Assembly (NCBI GenBank): GCA_020632715.1
Contig: JACKFA010000002.1
Span: 548,501 to 612,500 of the forward strand
Direction: 5' to 3'
DNA: 64,000 bases
From: Deltaproteobacteria bacterium
GTDB taxonomy: Bacteria > Myxococcota_A > UBA9042 > PHBI01
The position numbers and the translations under genes were made by a program. A model generated the notes under the pieces. It worked only from the letters and a program-made list of their open reading frames with translations. It did not search any database and was not told the origin of the DNA. Positions 35,803-44,518 of the stretch are shown in pieces (within the stretch, counting starts at the first letter, position 1; every line of letters starts with the position of its first letter).

Positions 35803-37430
35803 GCCTGCACCCGCGCGGTCGGCTCCGGGCGCGCGCGCTTCTGCGCGTGCAGGAGGCGGTTCAGCGCCACGAGGTACGCCTTCGCGCTCGCGACGATGAT
35901 GTCGGTGTCGGCGCCGTGCCCGTGGAAGACGCGCGGTTGCGCCGCGCCCTGGGCGGTGTGGCGCTCGTCGCCGCCGGCGCCCTCGCCGCGGATCCGCACG
36001 CTCACCTCGCCGATGGCGTCGATGCCGGCGGTGACGCCCTGGACGAGGTACTCGAGGAGGCGGCACTCCGCCTTCACGATGCCGTCGATGGCCTTGTACG
36101 CGGCGTCGACCGGGCCCGTGCCGACCTCGGCGCGCACCTCGCGCGCGCCGTCGGGGCCGATGAGCTCGACGGTCGCCGTCGGGAGGCCCATCGAGCCGCA
36201 CGCGACCTGGAGCCCCTGGAGCCGGTAGAACGGCTCCGGCTGCGAGATCTCGCTCGCGACGAGGGCCTCGATGTCGGCGTCCGTGAGGGTCTTCTTCTTG
36301 TCGGCGAGGACCTTGAAGCTCTGGAACGTGCGGTCGAGCTCGTCCTGCTCGAGGGCGTGGCCGAGCTCCGCGAGGCGCGCCGAGAACGCGGCGCGACCCG
36401 AGTGCTTGCCGAGGACGAGCGTCGTCTGCGTCGCGCCGACCGTCTCGGGGCGCATGATCTCGTAGGTCTCGTGGTGCTTGAGCATCCCGTCCTGGTGGAT
36501 GCCCGACTCGTGCGCGAAGGCGTTGGCGCCGACGATGGCCTTGTTCGCCTGCACGGTCATGCCGGTGATGGTGCTCACGAGCTTGCTCGCGCGCGCGAGC
36601 TGGCTCCGGTCGATGCCGGTCTGTAGCCCGAAGAGCGGCCCGCGCACGGACAGCGCCATCACGACCTCCTCGAGCGCCGTGTTCCCCGCGCGCTCGCCGA
36701 TGCCGTTGATCGTCACCTCCGCCTGGCGCGCGCCCGCGAGGATCCCGGCGAGGGAGTTCGCCGTCGCGAGGCCGAGGTCGTTGTGGCAGTGCACCGAGAG
36801 GATGACGCCGTCGATGCCCGGCACGTGCTGCTTCAGGTAGGCGATGCGCGACGCCATCTCGTCGGGCGTCGTGTATCCGACTGTATCCGGGATGTTGAGG
36901 GTCGTCGCGCCCGCCTCGATGGCCGCCTGCACGGCGATCGCGAGGAAGTCGAGCTCGGTGCGGCACGCGTCCTCGCACGAGAACTCGACGTCCGGGCAGA
37001 GGCTCCGCGCGAGGCCGACCATCTCGCGGATCCGCGCGAGCACCTGGTCCTTGTCCATCCGGAGCTTGTGCTCGCGGTGGATGGGCGAGGTCGCGATGAA
37101 CGTGTGGATCCGCGGGTGCGCGGCCGGCTCGACCGCCGTCCAGGCGCGCTCGATGTCGGTCTTCGTGGCGCGCGCGAGCCCGCAGATGATCGGGGGCTCG
37201 GCCTGCGGCCGCCCCGCCACCGCCTCGGCGCCGACGAGCTGGGCGATCTGGTTCACCGCGCGCCAGTCGTCCGGCGAGGCCGCCGGGAAGCCGGTCTCGA
37301 TGACGTCCACCCCGAGGCGCGCGATGGCGCGGGCCACCTCGAGCTTCTCGGCGGACGTCATCGTGGCGCCTGGGGACTGCTCCCCGTCGCGGAGCGTCGT
37401 GTCGAAGATGCGGACGTAGTTCGGGTCCAT
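35799..37430 (-). CDS. leuA: 2-isopropylmalate synthase
   Basis: A 543-residue protein, the length of the long LeuA type. The TIM barrel shows IFDTTLRDGEQSPGATM, IETGFP, CHNDLGLATANSLAG with metal-binding His, and NGIGERAGNTALEEVVMAL. The C-terminal regulatory domain contains AYKAIDGIV, typical of leucine feedback-inhibited enzymes. Start ATG gives MDPNYVRIFDT. An inverted repeat (37485-37499) and a likely terminator after ilvC lie just upstream. Confidence 0.95.
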   Translation of the reverse strand: MDPNYVRIFDTTLRDGEQSPGATMTSAEKLEVARAIARLGVDVIETGFPAASPDDWRAVNQIAQLVGAEAVAGRPQAEPPIICGLARATKTDIERAWTAVEPAAHPRIHTFIATSPIHREHKLRMDKDQVLARIREMVGLARSLCPDVEFSCEDACRTELDFLAIAVQAAIEAGATTLNIPDTVGYTTPDEMASRIAYLKQHVPGIDGVILSVHCHNDLGLATANSLAGILAGARQAEVTINGIGERAGNTALEEVVMALSVRGPLFGLQTGIDRSQLARASKLVSTITGMTVQANKAIVGANAFAHESGIHQDGMLKHHETYEIMRPETVGATQTTLVLGKHSGRAAFSARLAELGHALEQDELDRTFQSFKVLADKKKTLTDADIEALVASEISQPEPFYRLQGLQVACGSMGLPTATVELIGPDGAREVRAEVGTGPVDAAYKAIDGIVKAECRLLEYLVQGVTAGIDAIGEVSVRIRGEGAGGDERHTAQGAAQPRVFHGHGADTDIIVASAKAYLVALNRLLHAQKRARPEPTARVQA

Positions 37431-37484
37431 CGGACCGTCCTCCCCTCCCGGCGCCGCGTCGCGAGCCCGCCGCCCGCGCCGGGT

Positions 37485-37499
37485 GTGAACGTCATTCAC
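37485..37499. promoter_or_regulatory. Operator candidate upstream of leuA
   Basis: GTGAACGTCATTCAC is a near-perfect palindrome (GTGAA/TTCAC arms), 55 bases before leuA. The flanking bases extend the arms to GTGTGAA/TTCACAC. The same motif, 14 of 15 identical, is upstream of ilvB at 41427. A shared repressor of both operons is inferred. Confidence 0.55.
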
Positions 37500-37503
37500 A
37501 CTC

Positions 37504-37550
37504 AGAAAGGGTCCGGCCGGCGCGCGCCAGCGCGGCGCGCCCGCGGCCGG
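37504..37550 (-). terminator. Likely terminator after ilvC
   Basis: On the minus strand an imperfect 15-16 bp GC stem (arms CCGGCC...GGCGCGC) with a 5-base loop is followed by ACCCTTTCTG. It lies 11 bases after the ilvC stop and before the leuA operator, so leuACDB may be a separate transcription unit. The T-tract is short, so termination may be partial. Confidence 0.45.
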
Positions 37551-37560
37551 AGGAGCTCGC

Positions 37561-38565
37561 TCAGTCGACCTCGACCGCCTTCACGAAGCTCATCATGCTG
37601 CGGAGCTTCTTCCCGACCTGCTCGATCGGGTGCTCCTTGTCGGCGAGGCGCGCCTTCTTGAAGTCCGGCTGGCCGTTCCGGTTCTCCGCGATCCAGCGGT
37701 TCGCGAACGTGCCGTCCTTGATCTCGGCGAGGAGCTGCTTCATCTCGGCCTTGGTCGCGTCGGTCACGAGCCGCGGCCCGGCCGTGTAGTCGCCCCACTC
37801 GGCGGTGTCGCTGATCGAGTAGCGCATGTAGTTGAGGCCGCCCTGGTACATGAGGTCCACGATGAGCTTCAGCTCGTGGAGGCACTCGAAGTACGCGAGC
37901 TCCGGCTCGTACCCGGCGTCGGTCAGCGTCTCGAAGCCGGCCTTCACGAGGGCCGACACGCCGCCGCAGAGGACCGCCTGCTCGCCGAAGAGGTCCGTCT
38001 CGGTCTCGTCGGAGAACGTGGTCGTGAGGACGCCGGCCTTGCCGCTCCCGATGGCGCTCGCGTAGCTCAGGGCGAGCGCGTCGGCCGAGCCGCTCGCGTC
38101 CTGGTGCACCGCGAGGAGCGCCGGCACGCCGCCGCCCTCCTGATAGGTCTCGCGCACGCGGTGCCCCGGCGACTTCGGCGCGATCATGCTCACGTCGACG
38201 TCCTCGGGCGGCGAGATCGTCTCGTAGCGGATGTTGAAGCCGTGCGCGAACATGAGGGTCTTCCCGGGCGCGAGCGACGGCTTGATGGCCTCGGCGTAGA
38301 CCGCCGGCTGCGCCGTGTCGGGCACGAGCACCATGATCACGTCGGCCTCGGCGGCGGCCTCGCGCGGCGAGAGCACGCGGAGCCCGTGGGCCGTGGCCTT
38401 CGGTCGGCTCTTCGAGCTCTCGGGGAGCCCGACGCGCACGTCGACGCCGCTGTCGTGCAGGTTCAGCGCGTGCGCGTGGCCCTGCGAGCCGTAGCCGATG
38501 ATCGCGACCTTCTTGCCCCGGATGAGGTCGAGATCGGCGTCCTTGTCGTAGCGAATCGTCACCAT
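37561..38565 (-). CDS. ilvC: Ketol-acid reductoisomerase (class I)
   Basis: A 334-residue protein with the Rossmann GYGSQGHAHALNLHDSGVDV motif, the DVSMIAPKSPGHRVR loop and the acidic metal ligands in ETDLFGEQAVLCGG and ELAYFECLHELKLIVDLMYQGG. Third isoleucine/valine enzyme. The ATG at 38565 is chosen since homology begins there (VTIRYDKDADLDLI). It is 195 bases after ilvN, across an inverted-repeat element. Confidence 0.95.
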   Translation of the reverse strand: MVTIRYDKDADLDLIRGKKVAIIGYGSQGHAHALNLHDSGVDVRVGLPESSKSRPKATAHGLRVLSPREAAAEADVIMVLVPDTAQPAVYAEAIKPSLAPGKTLMFAHGFNIRYETISPPEDVDVSMIAPKSPGHRVRETYQEGGGVPALLAVHQDASGSADALALSYASAIGSGKAGVLTTTFSDETETDLFGEQAVLCGGVSALVKAGFETLTDAGYEPELAYFECLHELKLIVDLMYQGGLNYMRYSISDTAEWGDYTAGPRLVTDATKAEMKQLLAEIKDGTFANRWIAENRNGQPDFKKARLADKEHPIEQVGKKLRSMMSFVKAVEVD

Positions 38566-38631
38566 CGCGCTGCCCCTGCTGTCGTTGGCCGGCGCCAACT
38601 GCTTGTTCGTGGATATGAAAGGCTTTTTTTC

Positions 38632-38716
38632 ACCACGGAGACACGGAGGGCGCGGAGGTGCACGGAGAGCGACGATGCCCCCTCCGTGCTCCTCCGTGTC
38701 TCCGTGTCTCCGTGGT
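38632..38716. repeat. CACGGAGA-type inverted-repeat element, copy 4
   Basis: Left arm 38632-38667 (ACCACGGAGACACGGAGG, then related units) pairs with 38678-38716, with only ~10 bases between. It lies between ilvN and ilvC and follows a run of seven Ts on the plus strand. Unit form is mixed between copies 1/2 and 3. Confidence 0.75.
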
Positions 38717-38760
38717 CTCGTTCATCGACCTGCACCGGTTGCGTCGCCGAGCCCCTGGGC

Positions 38761-39297
38761 TCACGCGACCTGGATCTCGCGGACCGGCCGCCGCCGCTCC
38801 GCCTTCGGCACGCTCCCGCGCGTCATCGCGATGGCGCCGCTCTGCACCATCTCCTCGATGCCGAACGGCTCGAGCACGGTCAGGAGCCCCTGGATCTTCC
38901 CGGGGGCGCCCACCGCCTCGATCGTCAGGCTCTCCGGCGCGACGTCCACGACGCTCGCCCGGAACATCTCGCAGAGCTGGATGAGCTCGGCGCGCGCCGC
39001 GCGGTCCGCCCGCACCTTGATGAGCGCGAGGCAGCGCTCGATGCGCGGCTTGTGCGTGATCTCGTCGACCTCGAGCACGTTCACGAGCTTGTAGACGTTC
39101 GCCTCGATGCGCTTGGCGGTGTCCTCGTTCGCGAGGCACACGACCGTGATGCGCGACACGCCCGGCTCGTGCGACTCCGACACCGTGAGCGACTCGATGT
39201 TGAAGTCGCGCCGCCGGAAGAGGGAGGTCACCCGGTTCAGGACGCCCGGGCGGTCCTCGACGAAGATGACGAAGGTGCGCTTGACGACGTCGCTCAA
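38761..39297 (-). CDS. ilvN: Acetolactate synthase small subunit
   Basis: A 178-residue regulatory subunit: ACT domain (FVIFVEDRPGVLNRVTSLFRRRDFNIESLTV) and the C-terminal half with EMFRASVVDVAPESLTIEAVG. Start is TTG overlapping the ilvB stop (TTGA), so coupled. It should give valine feedback control to IlvB. Confidence 0.93.
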   Translation of the reverse strand: MSDVVKRTFVIFVEDRPGVLNRVTSLFRRRDFNIESLTVSESHEPGVSRITVVCLANEDTAKRIEANVYKLVNVLEVDEITHKPRIERCLALIKVRADRAARAELIQLCEMFRASVVDVAPESLTIEAVGAPGKIQGLLTVLEPFGIEEMVQSGAIAMTRGSVPKAERRRPVREIQVA

Positions 39298-41108
39298 CGG
39301 TCCTCTCCGGTCTCGAAGATCGGGTTGTGCTGCGCCACGCGCCCATCGACGCGGCGCGGGCGCTTGATCATGTCGCCGAGGTCGGCGCCGGCGGGGACCA
39401 TCGGGTAGACCGAGTCCTCCTGCTCGACGCGGAAGTCGATGACGACCGTGCCCGGGTGGGCCTCGGCCTCACGCACGGCCGCGGCGAGGTCCGCGCGGCT
39501 CTCGACGCGCATCCCCTTGAGCCCGTGCGCGTCCGCGAGCTTCACGAAGTCGGGGCTCTTGATGGGCGTCGCGACGTAGCGCCCGCCGTAGAAGAACTCC
39601 TGCCACTGGCGGACCATCCCGAGGAAGCCGTTGTTGATGATGGCGATGTTGACCTTGATGTCCTCCTGGACGCAGGTCGTGAGCTCGCACGCCGTCATCT
39701 GGAAGCCGCCGTCGCCGACGACGACCCACACGGACTTGCCGGGGTCCGCCGCGAAGCGCGCGCCGATGGCGGCGGGGAGGGCGAAGCCCATCGTCCCGAG
39801 GCCGCCCGACGTGATGAGCGAGCGCGGCTCGTCGTGATGGTAGTACTGCGCCTCCCACATCTGGTGCTGGCCGACGTCCGTGACGACGACGGCGCGCCCC
39901 TCGGTGAGGCGCCAGAGGTCGTGGATGACGTGCGCGGCGTAGAGCTTGCCGAGGTCGGGGAGGTGCTGGATGTCGCGGACGGCGCTGTCGCCCTTGAGCT
40001 CGGCGATGCGCGCGGTCCACGCGGGGCGCTCGACCCCGGTGAGGCCCGGCTGCATGAGCTCGAGCACCTTCTTCAGGTCGCCGATGATGGGCACGTCGAC
40101 CTTCACGTTCTTGTTGATCTCGCTCGGATCGAGCTCGACGTGCACCTTGCGCGCGCCGGGGGCGAAGGTCTTCAGGTTGCCCGTGACGCGGTCGTCGAAG
40201 CGCATCCCGAACGCGAGGAGGAGGTCGGCCTCCTGGATGGCCGTGTTGACCCACGCTTCGCCGTGCATGCCCATCATGCCGAGGTTCTGCGCGTGGCTCG
40301 CAGGGAAGCCGCCGAGGCCGAGGAGCGTGCAGGCGACCGGGATCCCGCTCGCGTCGACGAAGCGCGTGAGGGCCTCGGTGGCGCCCGACTTCACGACGCC
40401 CTGGCCGGCGAGGATGACCGGGCGCTTCGCCTTCGCGATGAGCTCGAGGGCCTGCGCGACGTGGTCGTCCTTCGGGACGTAGACCGGGCGGTACCCCGGG
40501 AGGGTGACCGGCTCGTCGCTCCACTCGAACGTCGTCGACTCCTGCTGCGCGTTCTTGCAGATGTCGACGAGGACGGGGCCCGGGCGGCCCGAGCGGGCGA
40601 TGTAGAACGCCTCGCGCATGACGGGGACGATCTCGTCGACGCTCGTCACGAGGTAGTTGTGCTTCGTGATGGGGAGCGTGACGCCGGTGATGTCGATCTC
40701 CTGGAAGGCGTCGCTCCCGAGGAGGTTCGCGCCGACCTGGCCCGTGATGCAGACGATCGGGCTCGAGTCGAGCATGGCGGTCGCGATGCCCGTGACGAGG
40801 TTCGTGGCGCCGGGGCCCGAGGTCGCGACGCACACGCCGACCTGCCCGGAGGCGCGCGCGTAGCCGTCGGCCATGTGGGAGGCGCCCTGCTCGTGGCGCA
40901 CGAGCACGTGCCGGATGGGGTACTGGATCATGGCGTCGTAGGCCGGCATGATCGCGCCGCCCGGGTAGCCGAAGACGACGTCCACGCCTTCGCGCAGGAG
41001 CACCTCCCAGATGATCTGCGCGCCGGTGAGCACCTCGCCGCGGCGGTCGGGCATGGTCTCGCGGGAGAGGGGCGCGGGCTCGGTCGGGTTCGGCGCGTTG
41101 CTGGACAT
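39294..41108 (-). CDS. ilvB: Acetolactate synthase large subunit
   Basis: A 604-residue ThDP enzyme. It has LLREGVDVVFGYPGGAIMPAYDA with catalytic Glu in RHEQGASHMADGYARA, the FAD/central domain, and the GDGGFQMTACELTT...IINNGFLGMVRQWQEFF ThDP-Mg motif. First gene of ilvBNC. The leader upstream (41165-41365) has a terminator and a short ORF. Confidence 0.95.
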   Translation of the reverse strand: MSSNAPNPTEPAPLSRETMPDRRGEVLTGAQIIWEVLLREGVDVVFGYPGGAIMPAYDAMIQYPIRHVLVRHEQGASHMADGYARASGQVGVCVATSGPGATNLVTGIATAMLDSSPIVCITGQVGANLLGSDAFQEIDITGVTLPITKHNYLVTSVDEIVPVMREAFYIARSGRPGPVLVDICKNAQQESTTFEWSDEPVTLPGYRPVYVPKDDHVAQALELIAKAKRPVILAGQGVVKSGATEALTRFVDASGIPVACTLLGLGGFPASHAQNLGMMGMHGEAWVNTAIQEADLLLAFGMRFDDRVTGNLKTFAPGARKVHVELDPSEINKNVKVDVPIIGDLKKVLELMQPGLTGVERPAWTARIAELKGDSAVRDIQHLPDLGKLYAAHVIHDLWRLTEGRAVVVTDVGQHQMWEAQYYHHDEPRSLITSGGLGTMGFALPAAIGARFAADPGKSVWVVVGDGGFQMTACELTTCVQEDIKVNIAIINNGFLGMVRQWQEFFYGGRYVATPIKSPDFVKLADAHGLKGMRVESRADLAAAVREAEAHPGTVVIDFRVEQEDSVYPMVPAGADLGDMIKRPRRVDGRVAQHNPIFETGEDR

Positions 41109-41167
41109 CGGAGGACCTCGGCGGGTCGCGGGAGGGACGGCGCGGCGCGCGTCACCCTCCCGGTGCG

Positions 41168-41190
41168 AAAAACCCCCGCGCGGGCGGGGG
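41168..41190 (-). terminator. Intrinsic terminator in the ilvB leader (candidate attenuator)
   Basis: On the minus strand CCCCCGC, a 4-base loop, GCGGGGG and then TTTTT form a textbook terminator, placed ~60 bases before the ilvB ATG and ~27 bases after the stop of a short leader ORF. Nothing else on this strand would need terminating here. Confidence 0.7.
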
Positions 41191-41216
41191 TCGATGAGTG
41201 CTCGAAGGGGTGCTCG

Positions 41217-41330
41217 TCATCGACGTCCGCGGCGCATGCGCAGGCGTACGAGGGCGAGGAAGCGCGGGTCGACGTGCCGCGGCAGGCGGGCCGGGGCGAG
41301 GGGACGGGTGTCGGGAAACGTGCGCTCCAC
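41217..41330 (-). CDS. Candidate leader peptide of ilvBNC
   Basis: A 37-codon frame from a GTG at 41330 to a TGA at 41217. Its C-terminal half reads FLALVRLRMRRGRR, with Leu, Val and Leu codons close together, as expected for branched-chain attenuation. No ribosome site is evident; the GTG lies ~30 bases after a TTGACA box, so it could be leaderless. A longer frame is open upstream, so the start is uncertain, and coding of this frame is not proved. Confidence 0.4.
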   Translation of the reverse strand: MERTFPDTRPLAPARLPRHVDPRFLALVRLRMRRGRR

Positions 41331-41359
41331 GCTGTCAGACTGAGGTTTATGACGCGCTG

Positions 41360-41365
41360 TGTCAA
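41360..41365 (-). promoter_or_regulatory. -35 box candidate for ilvBNC
   Basis: TTGACA on the minus strand (perfect consensus), ~250 bases before ilvB. A -10 hexamer at 17-base spacing (CAGTCT) is poor. Confidence 0.35.
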
Positions 41366-41426
41366 CCTTCACAGCGGCCGCCTCCGCGCCCGAGGCGGGG
41401 GCCTCGGGCGGCGGGGCGGGGGGCGC

Positions 41427-41441
41427 GTGAACGTCGTTCAC
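41427..41441. promoter_or_regulatory. Operator candidate upstream of ilvBNC
   Basis: GTGAACGTCGTTCAC is a near-perfect palindrome (GTGAAC/GTTCAC), 62 bases ahead of the TTGACA box. Matches the leuA site at 14 of 15 positions. Confidence 0.55.
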
Positions 41442-41526
41442 CGTGGGCGAGGCGGCCGCGGCGCGCGCGGCCCGACGCTGTCTCCGAAGCGAGGACTCAC
41501 GCCCCAAGCGCGCCTCCGTGACCGGG

Positions 41527-43539
41527 TCAGCCGGTGAAGACCAGGTTGTTCAGGATCGCCGAGATGACGCCGATGATCGACACGCCCGCGATGAGGCCGG
41601 CGGCGACCGGGATGAGGTACGTCTCCGCGTGCTCCGGCGCGCGGCGCTTCCAGGCCCACGCGATCGCGGCGCCGAGGAAGATGGAGAACGGGTACTGGAA
41701 CGGGAGGATCATCCCGAGGCCGATGCCGGTCGCGGACGGGATCGGGTTCCACTTCCAGCTCTTCGGCCGCACCTTCTCGAGCAGCACGAGGACGACGCCG
41801 ACGAGGCCGCCCCAGAGCATGAGGCTTCGGTGGGTCGGGTGCATGTTGTCGAAGCCGAGGGCGAACACCTCCGCGACGGCCTTCCAGGCCTGCGCGGCGG
41901 GGGCCGGGAAGCGCGGCGCGGCCTCGCCGACGCCGGTGAGCGCGGTCGCGTCGGGGACGAGGAGGTAGAAGCCGCCGACCATGGCGGCCGTGCCGGCGAA
42001 GATACCGAGGAACTGGGCGACGAACTGGCGGCGCGGGTTCGCGCCGAGGAGGTAGCCGGACTTCAGGTCGGTCAGGAGATCGGCCGAGGACGTCGCGCAG
42101 TTCGACGTGATCGACGCGGTCATGAGGTTCGCGGCCGTCGACTGCGGGATGAGCACGCCGTAGGTGAGCTGCGTGATCTTCCCCATCGCGCCGATCGGGG
42201 TGATGTCCGTCTCGCCGGTGGCGCGGGCGGCGACCAGGGCGAGGAAGAAGGTCATGAGCACGGCGAGGATCCCGAAGTACCAGGGGATGCCGAACCACAC
42301 CTCGCCGACGATGGCGATGCCGACGCCGAAGAGGGCGACGCCGCCGATGAACCAGCGCCCCGGAACCTCCGTGGCGTTGACGAGGTCGTCCGCGCCGCCG
42401 CCGCCGCCGAAGCCGCGGAACGCGCGCGCGATGGTGCGCCAGCCGAGCGCGAACGCGAGGAGCCCGGACGTGACCATCATCGGCACGCCGAACCAGATCC
42501 CGCTCTCCTTCCACGCCTTCCAGGGCTTCGACACGGCCATGACGGTCGCACCGGCGGCGTTCGTCCAGGCGTCGGTCAGGCCCTCGGGACCGAGCGCGTA
42601 GTTGAGCGCGAGGTTCCCGATGAGCATCCAGAAGGCGATGCGGATCCCGATGATCGCGCCGGCGCCGATCATGACGGGGTTGTGGTCCATGACGAGCGTC
42701 CAGTCGCTCGGCTTGTAGTGCTCGGTCTTGCCGTCGACGACGTGCGTCCCGAAGGCCGGGATCCAGTCGAAGAGCTTCGAGTCGGCGGGGAGGAGGGCCG
42801 CCCGGACGCGCTCGCCAGCCTCGACGGCCCAGGTGAGCTTCATGTCGATGAAGACCGGGAACACGCCGCCCGCGGCCATCGCCCAGAGGAGCGCCTTCGC
42901 CTTCTTCGCGGCGATGGCGCCCTGCGAGTATAGGGCCTGGAGCGTCGCGGCGGCGGCCGTGCCCGACGGGAAGCGGAGGCGCTCGCGGTTGATGAGGTTC
43001 CGCTTCATCGGGATGGCCATGACCGTGCCGAGCGCGCCGAGGAGCAGCGTCCAGAGCACGAGCGAGATCGGCTCGAGCTCGTGGCCGAGCATGAGCATGG
43101 CGGGGATCGCGGAGACCATCGTGCTGCCGGTCGCGTAGCCGGCGGCGCTCGCGGTGGACTGCATGCAGTTCGTCTCGAGGATGGTCATGGGCGAGCGCGC
43201 GATGCCGATCGCCATGAAGCCGTTCCAGAGCGCGAACGACAGGATGCAGGCGGTGAGCGCGACGCCGAGACCCCAGCCGGTCATGAGCCCGACGTAGAGG
43301 TTCGTGAAGGCGAGGAAGAACCCGAGGAACGTGCCGAGGAGCACCGCGCGGATGGTGAGCTGCGGGACGTGGGCGCCGCGGTAGACCTTCGCGTACCACT
43401 CGTCCTCGTCCATCTCGAGGACCTGGTCCGGCGGGATGTCGAGGGGGCCGAAGCGGGCGGCCTCCTCGGCGTTCTTCGGCGCCTTCTGGAAGAGCGGCTC
43501 GCGGCGCGGGCGGGTCGGCATCGGGGGGGATGAGGACAT
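41527..43539 (-). CDS. OPT family oligopeptide transporter
   Basis: A 670-residue membrane protein. Family features: an N-terminal soluble part, then LTIRAVLLGTFLGFFLAFTNLYVGLMTGWG, the NCMQSTASAAGYATGSTMVS segment, the FPSGTAAAATLQALYSQG loop and MLWGGLVGVVLVLLEKVRPKSWKWNPIPSATGIGLGMILPFQYP. About 14-16 transmembrane helices are visible. OPT proteins move small peptides or metal chelates in symport with protons. Start ATG at 43539 was preferred; an upstream GTG/ATG extension to 43635 adds a basic, non-homologous stretch. Located upstream of ilvB on the same strand, 86 bases before the ilvB operator. Confidence 0.9.
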   Translation of the reverse strand: MSSSPPMPTRPRREPLFQKAPKNAEEAARFGPLDIPPDQVLEMDEDEWYAKVYRGAHVPQLTIRAVLLGTFLGFFLAFTNLYVGLMTGWGLGVALTACILSFALWNGFMAIGIARSPMTILETNCMQSTASAAGYATGSTMVSAIPAMLMLGHELEPISLVLWTLLLGALGTVMAIPMKRNLINRERLRFPSGTAAAATLQALYSQGAIAAKKAKALLWAMAAGGVFPVFIDMKLTWAVEAGERVRAALLPADSKLFDWIPAFGTHVVDGKTEHYKPSDWTLVMDHNPVMIGAGAIIGIRIAFWMLIGNLALNYALGPEGLTDAWTNAAGATVMAVSKPWKAWKESGIWFGVPMMVTSGLLAFALGWRTIARAFRGFGGGGGADDLVNATEVPGRWFIGGVALFGVGIAIVGEVWFGIPWYFGILAVLMTFFLALVAARATGETDITPIGAMGKITQLTYGVLIPQSTAANLMTASITSNCATSSADLLTDLKSGYLLGANPRRQFVAQFLGIFAGTAAMVGGFYLLVPDATALTGVGEAAPRFPAPAAQAWKAVAEVFALGFDNMHPTHRSLMLWGGLVGVVLVLLEKVRPKSWKWNPIPSATGIGLGMILPFQYPFSIFLGAAIAWAWKRRAPEHAETYLIPVAAGLIAGVSIIGVISAILNNLVFTG

Positions 43540-43735
43540 GGTGGCGCGGTCTCCTCGCCGGGGGAGACGATCCGATGCCACGGATGCGCGCCGTTGAAAA
43601 GGCGGTCCCGCGCCCGGCGCGCCGCGCGTCGACACCGGGCCGGGCCCGAGACGCCGCGAGGCGACCCGAAGGCCGCCTCGCAGGGGGTTCGATGTGGCGA
43701 ACGGCGCGCCGCCTACGCGCGCCGCCTACGCGCGA

Positions 43736-44125
43736 TCAGTCGTCGTCGTCGCCGCCGCCGTCGTCCTCGATCTCGCCGCCGTCGTCGTCGCCGCCGTCAT
43801 CGCCGTCGCTGTCCCCGTCGCCGTCGCCGTCGTCGAGCGACTCGAAGACGCGGTCCATGTCGTCGAGCTCGGCCATGGCGATCTCTTCGTCGTCGAGGCC
43901 GCCGAGGATGCGCGAGCGCTTCTGGTCGTCGTCCTCGTCGCTCGCGTCCTTCGACGACGTCGCGACCCACTTGGCCGGCTCCGGCGGCTTGATGTCCGCG
44001 ATGGCCGTCTTGCACTTCGGGCAGGCAGCGACCTTCCCGTTCAGGTCGTAGAAGCGCGCGCCGCAGTTGCAGACGTGCTTCGTGCCGAGGTCCTTCGAGA
44101 CCTTGGATGCAGACGCGATGACCAC
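43736..44125 (-). CDS. FYDLN-acid family protein (TIGR02300 type)
   Basis: A 129-residue protein. CNCGARFYDLNGKVAACPKC gives the zinc ribbon with the FYDLN motif that names the family. The second half is a very acidic tail ending in Asp/Gly runs. Start GTG at 44125 is used; the homology begins there. Known members are found mainly in alpha- and deltaproteobacteria-like genomes and have no assigned role. Transcription probably from the TTGAAA/TAAAGT region at 44245-44272. Confidence 0.85.
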   Translation of the reverse strand: MVIASASKVSKDLGTKHVCNCGARFYDLNGKVAACPKCKTAIADIKPPEPAKWVATSSKDASDEDDDQKRSRILGGLDDEEIAMAELDDMDRVFESLDDGDGDGDSDGDDGGDDDGGEIEDDGGGDDDD

Positions 44126-44518
44126 TGTTCGGTTGCTCCTGGTGAGGGGCGGGTACGCTTTCGCGCGGCAGCCGAAACGCTCGAGCGGGAGGCCACCGCG
44201 ACCCCCGCGCCCTGCAACGACGAGCATCGGGCGCCCGTCGTAGCTACTTTAGCGCCGAGCGGGGCTTTTCAAGCAAAAAAGGACACCGGGTGGCAAGTAC
44301 TTACGAGCGCGAGACGAACGTTCGCGAGGCGGCGCCAGCGTCGTCGCCGAGGGACCGGGCGCTCGGCCGCCTGCGGAGCGGCCGCGCGACGTGTCGCCGC
44401 GCCGCGATCGCCGCGCCCTGGAGACCGGTCCGGGGAGGTTCTGCTTGCCTTGGGGCCCCGCGGTGTCGCATTTGACCCCCACGCAGTCGCCGGTCGCGCG
44501 GGGAGCGAACGGCGCGGG
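44126..44518. other. Divergent promoter region between FYDLN gene and dnaJ
   Basis: A 393-base non-coding stretch. It holds the minus-strand promoter candidate at 44245-44272, a run of six As at 44275-44280 and then GC-rich DNA to dnaJ. No heat-shock inverted repeat (CIRCE) or sigma-32-like promoter was recognised before dnaJ. Confidence 0.5.
44245..44272 (-). promoter_or_regulatory. Promoter candidate for the FYDLN gene
   Basis: On the minus strand TTGAAA (44272-44267) and TAAAGT (44251-44246) are separated by 15 bases (AAAGTA gives 16). About 120 bases ahead of the gene, in a locally AT-richer patch. Confidence 0.4.
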
